29,301 nucleotides of DNA from JADFNO01 sp965369945 (GTDB lineage Bacteria > Planctomycetota > Phycisphaerae > Phycisphaerales > SM1A02). This document shows, one piece after another, positions 7,452 to 16,255 of the stretch. Each line of letters starts with the position of its first letter. Position 1 is the first letter of the stretch. The translations under genes were made by a program, and so were the position numbers. The stretch lies in contig CBDUST010000015.1 of NCBI GenBank assembly GCA_965369945.1, forward strand, positions 1 to 29,301, written 5' to 3'. Under the pieces are notes generated by a model. That model searched no databases. It was not told where the DNA came from and saw nothing but the letters and a program-made list of their open reading frames with translations.

Positions 7452-8240
7452 ATGGGCAGGATTGAACAGAGCGCCTGGGATTGCCTGCGGTCCATGAAGG
7501 ATCCTGGCTCGCGCCGTGACATCGTTTCACTCGGCCTGGCCAAGGACATCGAGTTGACAGGGCGCATCCTGACGGTCCACCTGGCACCGCCCAGTGGCGA
7601 CGCCTACCGACACGAGGCGCTGGCGACTGCGATCCGGCGTGACCTAGGCGCTCTGGAAGACATCGACAGAGTCATCGTGACGTGGGCCAAACCCAGACCA
7701 GGCAAAGGCGAGAATGGTTCGCCGCCGAGGTCCCCCCTGCATCTGCCGATTCTCAACGATGTTGCCAACCCGGAGTTTGACGCGATGAACGCCTCGCTCG
7801 GACGGGCCGGCATAGCGCCCGGTGCAGGCTATGGCGACGGCGGACCGGAGCAGTTGCCCTCCCCCGAATCTGAGATTCCCAACGACCGCTATGAAGGTTG
7901 GCCACCCGTGTTTCAATGGGAGATTGATCCGGCGGACCCGTCGCTGAGCAGCGGCGAATCTCACGTCAGGATCGGTGACTGGGAATACGACATCTGGTGG
8001 CAGGCGCATCCGGCCGACCTCATCTACGCCTCGATTCAAGCATTGGCAGACGACACGATCATCAGCGGGCCGGAACGTCAACATCCGATGGGCCGCAATG
8101 TCGTGGTGAATCTTGTCTACGACCGCCGGCGCGAAGCGGTGATCGCTGTGTACGGAACCGCCCGTGATTTCCGGCCGTTCATCGAAGCATTCAGCATGGG
8201 CTGCGGCCTTGAGCAACACGCGAAGGAGTCCGATGAATGA
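7452..8240 (+). CDS. DUF59 (MIP18-like) domain protein heading the nar operon
   Basis: With the ATG at 7452 the protein has 262 residues. GGAG lies 8 bases upstream, whereas an in-frame GTG at 7353 has no good site. The first 90 or so residues match DUF59/MIP18, the domain at the N-terminus of Mrp and in SufT-type Fe-S assembly factors: 'LRSMKDPGSRRDIVSLGLAKDI' in pieces, then an alternating beta stretch and 'IDRVIVTW'. The family's usual reactive Cys is not evident. A Pro/Gly-rich linker leads to a C-terminal domain (about 145-260), rich in Trp and Asp, which I do not recognise. Its stop overlaps the narG start (ATGA), so the products are probably made in step. I infer a role in Fe-S or molybdenum-cofactor loading of the reductase, not proven by sequence. 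Confidence 0.8.
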   Translation: MGRIEQSAWDCLRSMKDPGSRRDIVSLGLAKDIELTGRILTVHLAPPSGDAYRHEALATAIRRDLGALEDIDRVIVTWAKPRPGKGENGSPPRSPLHLPILNDVANPEFDAMNASLGRAGIAPGAGYGDGGPEQLPSPESEIPNDRYEGWPPVFQWEIDPADPSLSSGESHVRIGDWEYDIWWQAHPADLIYASIQALADDTIISGPERQHPMGRNVVVNLVYDRRREAVIAVYGTARDFRPFIEAFSMGCGLEQHAKESDE

Positions 8241-11200
8241 CGATTGCCCACGCCAACGGAAAACGATCGCGCTGGTTTCGCGTGGCGGATGAGCCTCGTG
8301 ACTGGGAGGACTTCTACCGCGAGCGATGGTCCTACGACAGGTCTGTTCGCACCAGCCACGGCGTGAACTGTTCGGGGTCCTGTTCGTGGGAGGTGTTCGT
8401 CAAGAACGGCCTGATCTGCTGGGAACTCCAGAAGACCGACTGGCCGCAGATCAACTCGGATACCCCCAACTATGAGCCGCGCGGCTGTCAACGGGGGATC
8501 TCGGCATCGTGGTATCCCTACAGTCCGGTTCGCCCCAAATACCCGTATATTCGCGGCGTGTTGCTCGATTTCTACGAAGCCGAGCGCGCTTCCGGAAAAG
8601 ATCCGGTCGAGGCCTGGGCGGCGATCGTCGAAAACGCTCAGAAGAAAAAGACATATCGACAAGCGCGTGGCAAAGCGGGATGGAGACGCAGCAGCTGGGA
8701 TCTGGCTACCGAAATCTGGGCGGCAGCCATCATCTATACAACCAAGAAGTATGGCCCGGATCACCTGGCGTCGTTTTCACCCATTCCGGCGATGAGCATG
8801 GTGAGCTTCATTTCGGGCCACCGCTTGTGCAACTTGCTCGGCGGCACGATGCTCAGCTTCTATGAGTGGTACCACGACTTGCCGCACGTCATGCCCATGA
8901 TGTGGGGCGATCAAACGGACGTTGCGGAAGCAGCGGACTGGTACCAGAGCACGTACTGGATGGTCATCGGCTCCAACTTGCCCATGACGCGAACCCCCGA
9001 TGCGCACTTCGCTTCCGAATTCAAATACAACGGCGGCAAGATCGTTAACCTGGCGTCGAACTACTCGGACATGACGAAGTTCGCCGACCTGTGGGTGCCG
9101 GTCCGTCCTGGCACGGATGCGGCGTTCTTGCTTGCCTGCATTCATGTGATTCTGCAGGAATGCCACGTCAATCGTGAGGTCAGCTACTTCCGCCAGTACA
9201 TCAAGAAATACACGAACCTGCCGTTCCTCGTCCAACTGGATCCGCACGAAGGCGATCGATACCTCCAGGGACGCTTCCTCCGCGCAAGCGACTTCTCCGA
9301 ATATGAGAACGAAGAGAACGCGGACTGGAAGTTGCTCATGATGGATCAAACGAGCGGTGAGTTGAAGCTTCCCGTCGGCACGCTCGGCTTCCGATGGGAA
9401 GAAGGAAGAACGGGAAGGTGGAATCTCAAGTCTGAGGATGCGAGTACGGGCGAGTCGTTTGATCCCATGATCAGTTGCATAGGCGACAAAGGAACGTTTG
9501 AAGAAGTTCAAGTTCTTTTCTCCGATTTCACCGACACCTTCGATACGACGCTCGGCAGCACGGAAGGCAAGGGGCGGCCCGCTAAGTCCCTGACCCGAGG
9601 CGTGCCAACCAGAAAACTCAAGACGAAAGACGGCAAAGAGATCATCGTTACCACAGCTTTCGATCTGCTCTTGGCGCAGCTGGGCGTGGACCGCGGACTC
9701 TCCGGCGATTATCCCAAAGACTATGACGACGCGTCCGTGCCTTACACCCCCGCTTGGCAGGAGCAAGAGACGGGTGTTGATCGGGAACTCGTGACCCGAG
9801 TCGCTCGAGAGTGGGCGGAGAACTCCGAAAAGACCAAGGGCAAGAGCCTGTTCATCACCGGATCGGGGGTTCTTCACTGGTACCACGGTGGCACACTTAC
9901 CTATCGAGCGATGGCCGTGATGGGAATCATCACCGGCTGCATGGGACGAAACGGCGGGGGGTTCAACCACTACGTAGGTACAGAGAAAATCCGCCCATTC
10001 GCTGCTATTGGAACGCTCGGCGGCGCCTCTGACTGGACAGGTCCGCCGCGACATCAGAACAGCACATCGTACTTCTATTTTCACACCGACCAGTGGCGCT
10101 ACGATGGCATGGTGCTGGATCCCATCTGGGCGCCGTGGGCTGAGAAGTTCCCAGCCAAGGGGAATCATGCCGCAGACTTGAACATGTTGGCCGTTCGACT
10201 CGGTTGGTTGCCGTTCTATCCGCAAGTCGACAAGAAGAATCCAATCGAGTTCCTCAAGGAGGCGCGCGCCTCAGGGGCCCAATCAGAGAAGGAAGTTGGC
10301 GAATTTGTTGCAAAGAAGTTCAAGGATGGGAGTGAACGGTTCGCCCTGGAGGATGTAGACGCCGACGCCAATCACCCCAAAGTGCTTTGGATCTGGCGGG
10401 GCAATCTCATCGGCACGAGCATGCGTGGTCATGAATATGGTCTGAAGCACCTGCTCGGTACGCACAACAATGTGCTGGGCCAGGATCGCGCCAACGGGCT
10501 CGTAAACGAAGTTGAGTGGCACGAACAAGCACCGTTAGGGAAGCTTGATCTCGTCGTTAACGTCAATCTTCGAATGGATTCGTCGGCCAACTACGCCGAC
10601 ATCGTGCTCCCCACAGCACACTGGTACGAGAAATATGATCTCACCTGCTCGGACCTGCACTCGTTCTTCCATCCGTTCACGCCGGCGCATGATCCGCCGT
10701 GGGAAACGAAGCATGACTGGGAGGTCTTCAAGGCGATTGCGGCCAAGGTGAGCGAACTGGCTAAGACGCATCTTCCGGACCCGTTCGACGACATGGTCAT
10801 GACGCCCATGATCACCGATTGTCCGGACGAGATGGCTCAGCCGATGGGCGAGCTACGGGACTGGAAGACCGGGGACGTGGATGTCATTCCCGGCAAGACG
10901 TTCCCCAACGTCAAGATTGTCCAGCGCGATTACACCAAGATCCTCGACAAATACACGACCTTCGGACCGAACGTTTGCAAGCCCGAAGGCTATGGCTGCA
11001 AGGGCATCAAGGGTGATCTCACCGAAGTCTACGAGCAACTCAAGGAGAGCTACCTCGTCGGCGAAAAAAATGGTCGACCATCGCTCGAAAACGCTGAACA
11101 GGTCTGCGAAGTGATCTTGCGCATCTCGCCCGAAAGTGACGGCGAAGTCTCGCACATGATCTTCAAGAACCTGGAGAAGCGCTGTGGGGTGCCGCTTGCG

Positions 11201-12001
11201 CACCTGGTGGAAGGTGATCGTGAAATCCATCACCATTACCCGGAATTGCAATCCCAGCCTCGGCGTAGCCTCACCTCGCCGCATTGGTCCGCCATCGAAA
11301 GCCCGGGCCGAACGTATTGCCCCTGGACATTGAACGTTGAAACCCTCAAGCCGTGGCACACACTGACCGGCCGACAGGAGATCTACTTCGACCATCGTGG
11401 ATATCGCGAACTCGGTGAGTCGTTGCCTACCTACAAGCCGCCGGTGGACATGGTGAAGATCGGCGATTGTGCGCCGCATCTGGCCGAGGAGAATTCGAAG
11501 GTGTTCCGCTTCTTGACGCCGCACGGTAAATGGCAGATTCATAGCATGTTCTGGGACACCTGGCACATGCTCAACATGTTTCGAGGCGGCCAGGTGGTCT
11601 GGATCAACGACGACGATGCAAAGGAGATCGGCGTCAAGGACAACGATTGGGTTGAGATCTACAACGAGAACGGGATCGCCAATGTGCGGGCCGTGGTGAC
11701 GGGAACGGTGCCGCGCGACACGGCCATCATGTACCACTCGTCGGAGCGCCATATCAATGTGCCGTTCTCGCCGTTGGCGCGGAAGCGCAAGGTCAGTGAT
11801 CTACGAGGGGGGAACAACAACGCCACGACGCGGATCATGATGAACCCCGCGACGATGATCGGCGGTTACGCCAACTGGACGTACTTCTTGAACTATTGGG
11901 GAACCAGTCCGTCGGAGCGGGACTGCGCCGTATTGATACGCAAGATGCCGTTGGAAGCAGGTCCCAAGAAGGTCATCTACCAAGAGAAGGATCTTCGGTG
12001 A
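8237..12001 (+). CDS. narG: Respiratory nitrate reductase alpha subunit NarG
   Basis: NarG carries the Mo-bisMGD site where nitrate is reduced to nitrite. The 1254 residues match the family length (E. coli about 1247). The FS0 [4Fe-4S] ligands are in place: His41, Cys45, Cys49 and Cys84, with the H-x3-C-x3-C-x34-C spacing. The Mo-coordinating Asp appears as Asp228 in 'GDQTDVAEAADWY', followed by 'GSNLPMTRTPDAHF'. The C-terminus has the family 'MIGGYANWTYFLNYWGT'. The N-terminus ('RDWEDFYRERW') shows no twin-arginine signal with a hydrophobic core, so the enzyme should face the cytoplasm. The ATG overlaps the DUF59 gene stop by four bases, with AAGGAG 8 bases upstream. Nitrite oxidoreductase NxrA is the main alternative, but canonical NarH, NarJ and NarI partners and cytoplasmic placement favour nitrate reduction. 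Confidence 0.97.
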   Translation: MTIAHANGKRSRWFRVADEPRDWEDFYRERWSYDRSVRTSHGVNCSGSCSWEVFVKNGLICWELQKTDWPQINSDTPNYEPRGCQRGISASWYPYSPVRPKYPYIRGVLLDFYEAERASGKDPVEAWAAIVENAQKKKTYRQARGKAGWRRSSWDLATEIWAAAIIYTTKKYGPDHLASFSPIPAMSMVSFISGHRLCNLLGGTMLSFYEWYHDLPHVMPMMWGDQTDVAEAADWYQSTYWMVIGSNLPMTRTPDAHFASEFKYNGGKIVNLASNYSDMTKFADLWVPVRPGTDAAFLLACIHVILQECHVNREVSYFRQYIKKYTNLPFLVQLDPHEGDRYLQGRFLRASDFSEYENEENADWKLLMMDQTSGELKLPVGTLGFRWEEGRTGRWNLKSEDASTGESFDPMISCIGDKGTFEEVQVLFSDFTDTFDTTLGSTEGKGRPAKSLTRGVPTRKLKTKDGKEIIVTTAFDLLLAQLGVDRGLSGDYPKDYDDASVPYTPAWQEQETGVDRELVTRVAREWAENSEKTKGKSLFITGSGVLHWYHGGTLTYRAMAVMGIITGCMGRNGGGFNHYVGTEKIRPFAAIGTLGGASDWTGPPRHQNSTSYFYFHTDQWRYDGMVLDPIWAPWAEKFPAKGNHAADLNMLAVRLGWLPFYPQVDKKNPIEFLKEARASGAQSEKEVGEFVAKKFKDGSERFALEDVDADANHPKVLWIWRGNLIGTSMRGHEYGLKHLLGTHNNVLGQDRANGLVNEVEWHEQAPLGKLDLVVNVNLRMDSSANYADIVLPTAHWYEKYDLTCSDLHSFFHPFTPAHDPPWETKHDWEVFKAIAAKVSELAKTHLPDPFDDMVMTPMITDCPDEMAQPMGELRDWKTGDVDVIPGKTFPNVKIVQRDYTKILDKYTTFGPNVCKPEGYGCKGIKGDLTEVYEQLKESYLVGEKNGRPSLENAEQVCEVILRISPESDGEVSHMIFKNLEKRCGVPLAHLVEGDREIHHHYPELQSQPRRSLTSPHWSAIESPGRTYCPWTLNVETLKPWHTLTGRQEIYFDHRGYRELGESLPTYKPPVDMVKIGDCAPHLAEENSKVFRFLTPHGKWQIHSMFWDTWHMLNMFRGGQVVWINDDDAKEIGVKDNDWVEIYNENGIANVRAVVTGTVPRDTAIMYHSSERHINVPFSPLARKRKVSDLRGGNNNATTRIMMNPATMIGGYANWTYFLNYWGTSPSERDCAVLIRKMPLEAGPKKVIYQEKDLR

Positions 12002-12050
12002 AAGGCAGTGCGACCTTGGGCATGATCCGACGATCTAGGAGACCGGTCTG

Positions 12051-13595
12051 ATGCAGGTCAAACAACAGATGGCGATGGTGTTCAACCTCGACAAGTGTCT
12101 GGGGTGCAACACCTGTACGCTCGCATGCAAGAACATCTGGACCAACCGCGAAGGCGCGGAGTACATGTTCTGGAACAACGTCGAAACCAAGCCGGGGATC
12201 GGCTATCCCAAACAATGGGAGAACCAGGAGAAGTACCGGGGTGGTTGGAAGCAAAACCCCAATGCCGACGGCCCGAAGCTCAACATCGGCTCGCGGTTCT
12301 GGATGATGATCAATCTGTTCTATAACCCCGTTATGCCGCAGATGGATGAATACTACGGCAAAGGGCCGTTCACGTTCACCTACGAGGATCTTCATTCGGA
12401 CAAGCCGACAAAGTTTTCGCAGCCGGTGGCCCGACCCAAATCGCAAATTACCGGCGAGGAAGATATAGCCATCGAGTATGCGGTCAACTGGGAGGACAAC
12501 GGCGCGGGGGCGACCGCAGACGGCTTGGGCGGGATGGACGTGAACTTCGGCAGTATGACGGACGTGGAACGCAAGGCGCTGCTGAGCTTCCGCGATTCGT
12601 TCATCATGTACCTGCCCCGCATTTGTAATCATTGCATGAACGCACCTTGTGTCGCGGCATGCCCGAGCGGCGCTGCCTACAAACGCGAAGAGGACGGCGT
12701 CGTTCTCATCGATCAGGACCGCTGCCGCGCGTGGCGCTACTGTATTTCAGGATGCCCCTATAAAAAGCCGTACTTCAATTGGCGCACCGGGAAGATGGAA
12801 AAGTGCATCCTTTGCTATCCGAGGCTTGAAGCCGGACAGCCGCCCGCTTGTTTCCACGCTTGCCCGGGTCGCATCCGTTATATGGGTCCGCTTCTTTACG
12901 ACATGGATCGCGTACCCGAAGCCGCCAACGCGCCTGAAGAGGACCTCGTTGAAGCGCAACGCGACATCATTCTTGATCCGAACGATCCGGAGGTGATTGG
13001 GGCAGCACACGAAGCGAACATAAGCGAAGCGTGGCTCGATGCATGCCGACGGTCTTCCGTGTACCGGATGGTCAAGGACTGGGAAATCGCTCTGCCTTTG
13101 CACCCGGAGTTCCGCACACTTCCATGTCTGTTTTATATCCCGCCTGAAAGCCCGGTGCGAACGAAGGCTGATGGGAGCGACTGCATCAGCATGGTGAACG
13201 GGCACAGCGTCCTACCGAACCTCGACGACTTCAGAATCCCCGTGAAGTTCCTGTCCAGCTTGTTCTCTGCGGGCCACGACCAGCCGGTCAAGACGGCGCT
13301 TCTGCGACAGTTGGCGGTCCGCGCCTTTCGGCGCTCGGAGCGCGTAGAAGGCGAACTCGATCTGAAAGTCCTTCAGAGCGTTGGTCTTACCGAGAAAGAT
13401 GCGAGGGACATGCACCGCCTACTTGCACTGGCGCACTTCCACGAACGATTCGTTATTCCAACGACCCGCCGGGAGCGCACTGATAACGCACCGTACATTG
13501 AGCGCGGATTCTCGGGCTTCAGCGAGATGACGCCTTCCGATGCGCCCCGTCGCCGGAGCTTCTTCCACGGTCAACGCGAAGAGGTGGGGAGCTAG
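12051..13595 (+). CDS. narH: Respiratory nitrate reductase beta subunit NarH
   Basis: NarH carries the four Fe-S clusters that link NarI haems to NarG. The 514 residues match the family (E. coli about 512). Cysteine sets are visible at 16/19/22/26 ('CLGCNTCTLAC'), 192/195/200/204 ('CNHCMNAPCVAAC'), 225/231/235 and the later 'CILC...CFHAC' group. In the third set Trp228 ('CRAWRYC') replaces a Cys, the known signature of the [3Fe-4S] centre of NarH. 'NNVETKPGIGYP' and 'ARPKSQITGE' are also family blocks. The start is an ATG with AGGAG 9 bases upstream, 49 bases after narG. No membrane segment is present, as expected for a cytoplasmic subunit. Confidence 0.97.
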   Translation: MQVKQQMAMVFNLDKCLGCNTCTLACKNIWTNREGAEYMFWNNVETKPGIGYPKQWENQEKYRGGWKQNPNADGPKLNIGSRFWMMINLFYNPVMPQMDEYYGKGPFTFTYEDLHSDKPTKFSQPVARPKSQITGEEDIAIEYAVNWEDNGAGATADGLGGMDVNFGSMTDVERKALLSFRDSFIMYLPRICNHCMNAPCVAACPSGAAYKREEDGVVLIDQDRCRAWRYCISGCPYKKPYFNWRTGKMEKCILCYPRLEAGQPPACFHACPGRIRYMGPLLYDMDRVPEAANAPEEDLVEAQRDIILDPNDPEVIGAAHEANISEAWLDACRRSSVYRMVKDWEIALPLHPEFRTLPCLFYIPPESPVRTKADGSDCISMVNGHSVLPNLDDFRIPVKFLSSLFSAGHDQPVKTALLRQLAVRAFRRSERVEGELDLKVLQSVGLTEKDARDMHRLLALAHFHERFVIPTTRRERTDNAPYIERGFSGFSEMTPSDAPRRRSFFHGQREEVGS

Positions 13596-13599
13596 AGCC

Positions 13600-14358
13600 A
13601 TGTGTACCACGGACCTCACGGCAAGCTACCAGCTCATCAGTGAGTTGCTGCTCAATCCGGACGAGCGTGATCGGGAGCGGGTGGAATCGCTGCGCCACGT
13701 TCTTGAGGGCGCTCTGGGAGAGGTTGACAGCTGGATTACAAGGTTCCTCGGCACTGCCGGTTCCACGTCGCGCGACGAGTACGTGCAGACGCTCGAACTC
13801 TCACCGCCCTGCCCGCTGTACCTCGGAGCGCATCTCTTTGACGAGCCGACCACGTGCAACGGCGTCGGCACGTCGGGTCGCAACGCGTATATGCTCGAAT
13901 TGGCTGGCATTTACGGTCATTTCGGATTCGAGATCACGGCGCGCGAACTTCCAGACTATTTGCCGGCCATCGTCGATTTCCTGTGGATCAGTCTGGAGAA
14001 CCAGGATCGCGACGGCATTGGGTTGCGTCGACGATTTGTCGAGCATTATGTTTTTCCCGGTCTCAAACCGCTGAAAGCGTCGCTGCAAAAATACAAGAGC
14101 CCGTATGCGTTGCTCGTCTCGGCCCTGCAAAGCGCGGTGGATCAAGACCTGGGCCGAATGGTTGATGACGCACCCGCCTGGAAGCCGGCTGAAGAAGCAA
14201 CGGGAACTTGCGTGTCTCTACCGGTTCTTTCCAAGACTCCTGGCGGATATACAGGGTCGAGAGATGGTTACGAGGCAGTTGCAACCTCCACACTCAGTGG
14301 ATTCGCACCCAGCGCTTGTGATACCGGAAAGGGAGACCGTCTTCAGGGGAGCGAGTAA
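13600..14358 (+). CDS. narJ: Nitrate reductase assembly chaperone NarJ
   Basis: NarJ is the TorD/DmsD-family chaperone that holds NarGH while the cofactors are inserted; it is not part of the final enzyme. The protein has 252 residues from the ATG at 13600, with GGGGAG 8 bases upstream, 4 bases after the narH stop. An upstream in-frame ATG at 13540 lies inside narH and is not needed. The helical body contains the family features 'LYLGAHLFDE', 'MLELAGIYGHFGFE' and 'ELPDYLPAIVDFLW'. The last 60 or so residues are low in conservation and probably disordered. The order G-H-J-I is the classical one. Confidence 0.93.
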   Translation: MCTTDLTASYQLISELLLNPDERDRERVESLRHVLEGALGEVDSWITRFLGTAGSTSRDEYVQTLELSPPCPLYLGAHLFDEPTTCNGVGTSGRNAYMLELAGIYGHFGFEITARELPDYLPAIVDFLWISLENQDRDGIGLRRRFVEHYVFPGLKPLKASLQKYKSPYALLVSALQSAVDQDLGRMVDDAPAWKPAEEATGTCVSLPVLSKTPGGYTGSRDGYEAVATSTLSGFAPSACDTGKGDRLQGSE

Positions 14359-14376
14359 CCACAGTACACCACCGTC

Positions 14377-16155
14377 ATGTCGCGCGCAACTGAAACACTC
14401 GTGGTCTTCACATGTCTTACGGTGCTCTCCGTGCTGTCGTGGTTTGTGGTGAGACAGATCGCCGAGTATTCCTCGAAACTGGAATCGCAAGTCGCTCAAG
14501 CTCCGTCGACCGTTATTGACATGGCGCCCCCGCCGCTGGTTGTCTCTGAGCAACCAGCACAGGTGTCGATCCCTGAGACTCCATCAGTGAGCCCCTCTGC
14601 GCAACCGCAGTCCATCGTTGAAGGACTTCGGGCGCACAACGGAGCAAGAAGTTACGCCGAACCAAGTGAGAAGTCAGCTATGAACAATTTTCTTTGGGGT
14701 GTATTCCCGTATCTGTGCATCGTGCTGTTCTTTGCGGTGCCGCTGATCCGGATGGTATTTCGGCCATTCTCGTGGAGCACTCGCGCAAGCGGCTTGTTCG
14801 GTCGCAAACTGCTTGGCGCTGCCTCGCTGTTGCTTCATTGGGGGCTTGCGCTGGTGTTGTTAGGACACCTCACGGGACTGATCGGAGGTGTACTCGGGTC
14901 CCAAGGCGCGGTCACGTTCTTTTATTGGTCCGGACTGCTCGGGGGCTCCATGGTGCTCGTGGGTTCGGTGATGGCGCTGTATCGCCGGTTGACGACACCG
15001 GAGGTTCGCGCGATGAGCCAAATTGATGACGTGGTTGTTCACCTGTTCATTATCGCGATCGTGGGGCTTGCCCTCTACCAAGTGCTCGTTCATCGAATCT
15101 TCGGCATCGCATTCGGAGCGTCCTCATGGGCTGCGAGTTTGTGGACGCTCTCACCACAGCCGGAGCTGATGGCCTCGGCAAGTCTTATTACCAAGCTGCA
15201 CATCCTTCTCGCGCTGACCTTCTTCGCGTACTTCCCCTTCACGAAGCTCGTTCACTTCTGGACGTTTCCCATCAATTTCTTTGTCCGCCCGCACCTCTCG
15301 ATGCGTACGCAGCGCTATCGCTTTCAGCGCCATTGGGAATTCGCCTGGCGGAGCGACAAATCCTGGCTCACCTATGGGCTGGGCACCGTGGCGGTGATCT
15401 TCCTCGTCGCAGCGATGTTGTTAGGGCGAACGCAGCCCTCCGAAGCGTCGGGGATTGCATTGACGTCGACCGCGTTGGAGACGAACAACGGGTCTTTGCT
15501 GTCAGGGTACGCCCTGTACGTAAGTCAATGTGCCCGCTGCCACGGCGTTCATGGGCGCGGCGACGGTTCCGGCGCAAACTCACCGACATTCTCGGCGCTC
15601 CCACGCGATCTCATCGCTGCTCGCTACCACTTCGTATCGACGGAAAACGGCATCGCGTCCGATGATGATCTGTACCGCACAATCTACCGGGGGCTCAGCA
15701 ATACCGGGATGCCGGCATTCACTGATCTGACCAATGGTCAGATCGTTTCATTGATCGATGTGCTCAACGGTTTTCGTGCCGATGGGTCGAAACCCGACCG
15801 ACCGATCTATGTAGGGCCGCCCCCGCCTGCGACCGAAGCGAGCATCACCCGCGGTCGAGTGTTGTATGCCGAAGCATGCGCCAGTTGCCACGGTGCTGAA
15901 GGCAGGGGTGACGGGGAGAGTCTGTCCTATGACTACCTCGGACAACGGGTCGTTCCCGCGGATCTCGGGGCTGGTGACATCAAATCCGGCGACGATCCTG
16001 AGCAGATATACCTCCGCATCACCGCTGGAATCCCCGGTGGAGCCGACGGAGCCCTGATCATGTTGAAGTTCGGCCAACTCCCGGACGCGGATCGCTGGGC
16101 CCTCGTTCACTTTCTCAAAGCCCAAATCATGCCACAGGACAATGAGACGCAATGA
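14377..16155 (+). CDS. narI: NarI-type cytochrome b fused to a C-terminal di-haem cytochrome c
   Basis: Of 592 residues, about 102-325 form the NarI gamma subunit, which oxidises quinol and passes electrons to NarH. All four haem b ligands are found at NarI spacing: His154/His164 ('LLHWGLALVLLGHLTG') and His275/His293 ('LHILLAL', 'TKLVHFW'). NarI normally ends in the cytoplasm. Here an extra helix (about 332-351) crosses back, and two class I cytochrome c domains follow, with CARCH (385-389) and CASCH (501-505), which would be periplasmic. At the N-terminus an extra helix (about 8-26) and a Pro/Ser-rich linker precede the normal NarI start. The ATG at 14377 has no clear SD; Met102 (14680) is an alternative. 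Thermus makes a separate NarC cytochrome; here the cytochrome is fused. Confidence 0.93.
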   Translation: MSRATETLVVFTCLTVLSVLSWFVVRQIAEYSSKLESQVAQAPSTVIDMAPPPLVVSEQPAQVSIPETPSVSPSAQPQSIVEGLRAHNGARSYAEPSEKSAMNNFLWGVFPYLCIVLFFAVPLIRMVFRPFSWSTRASGLFGRKLLGAASLLLHWGLALVLLGHLTGLIGGVLGSQGAVTFFYWSGLLGGSMVLVGSVMALYRRLTTPEVRAMSQIDDVVVHLFIIAIVGLALYQVLVHRIFGIAFGASSWAASLWTLSPQPELMASASLITKLHILLALTFFAYFPFTKLVHFWTFPINFFVRPHLSMRTQRYRFQRHWEFAWRSDKSWLTYGLGTVAVIFLVAAMLLGRTQPSEASGIALTSTALETNNGSLLSGYALYVSQCARCHGVHGRGDGSGANSPTFSALPRDLIAARYHFVSTENGIASDDDLYRTIYRGLSNTGMPAFTDLTNGQIVSLIDVLNGFRADGSKPDRPIYVGPPPPATEASITRGRVLYAEACASCHGAEGRGDGESLSYDYLGQRVVPADLGAGDIKSGDDPEQIYLRITAGIPGGADGALIMLKFGQLPDADRWALVHFLKAQIMPQDNETQ

Positions 16156-16255
16156 CCTCGACGTTCCCCGGTCGTGACTCTGCAATACCCGGTAGGTAAC
16201 AGCAGTTCAATACCGGTACCCGACGACGAGCAACGGCGAAGCCGGAGTAGTTCCC

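Noticed and set aside
8777..10225. 482-codon ORF antisense to narG
   Set aside because: It lies wholly inside narG, has no recognisable domain or start signal, and is explained by codon bias of narG.
10853..11752. 299-codon ORF antisense to the end of narG
   Set aside because: It is a shadow of narG with no start signal or family resemblance.
8237..13595. Nitrite oxidoreductase (NxrAB) instead of NarGH
   Set aside because: There is no export signal on the alpha subunit and canonical NarJ, four-His NarI and NarK genes follow, which fits nitrate reduction. A gene tree would settle it.
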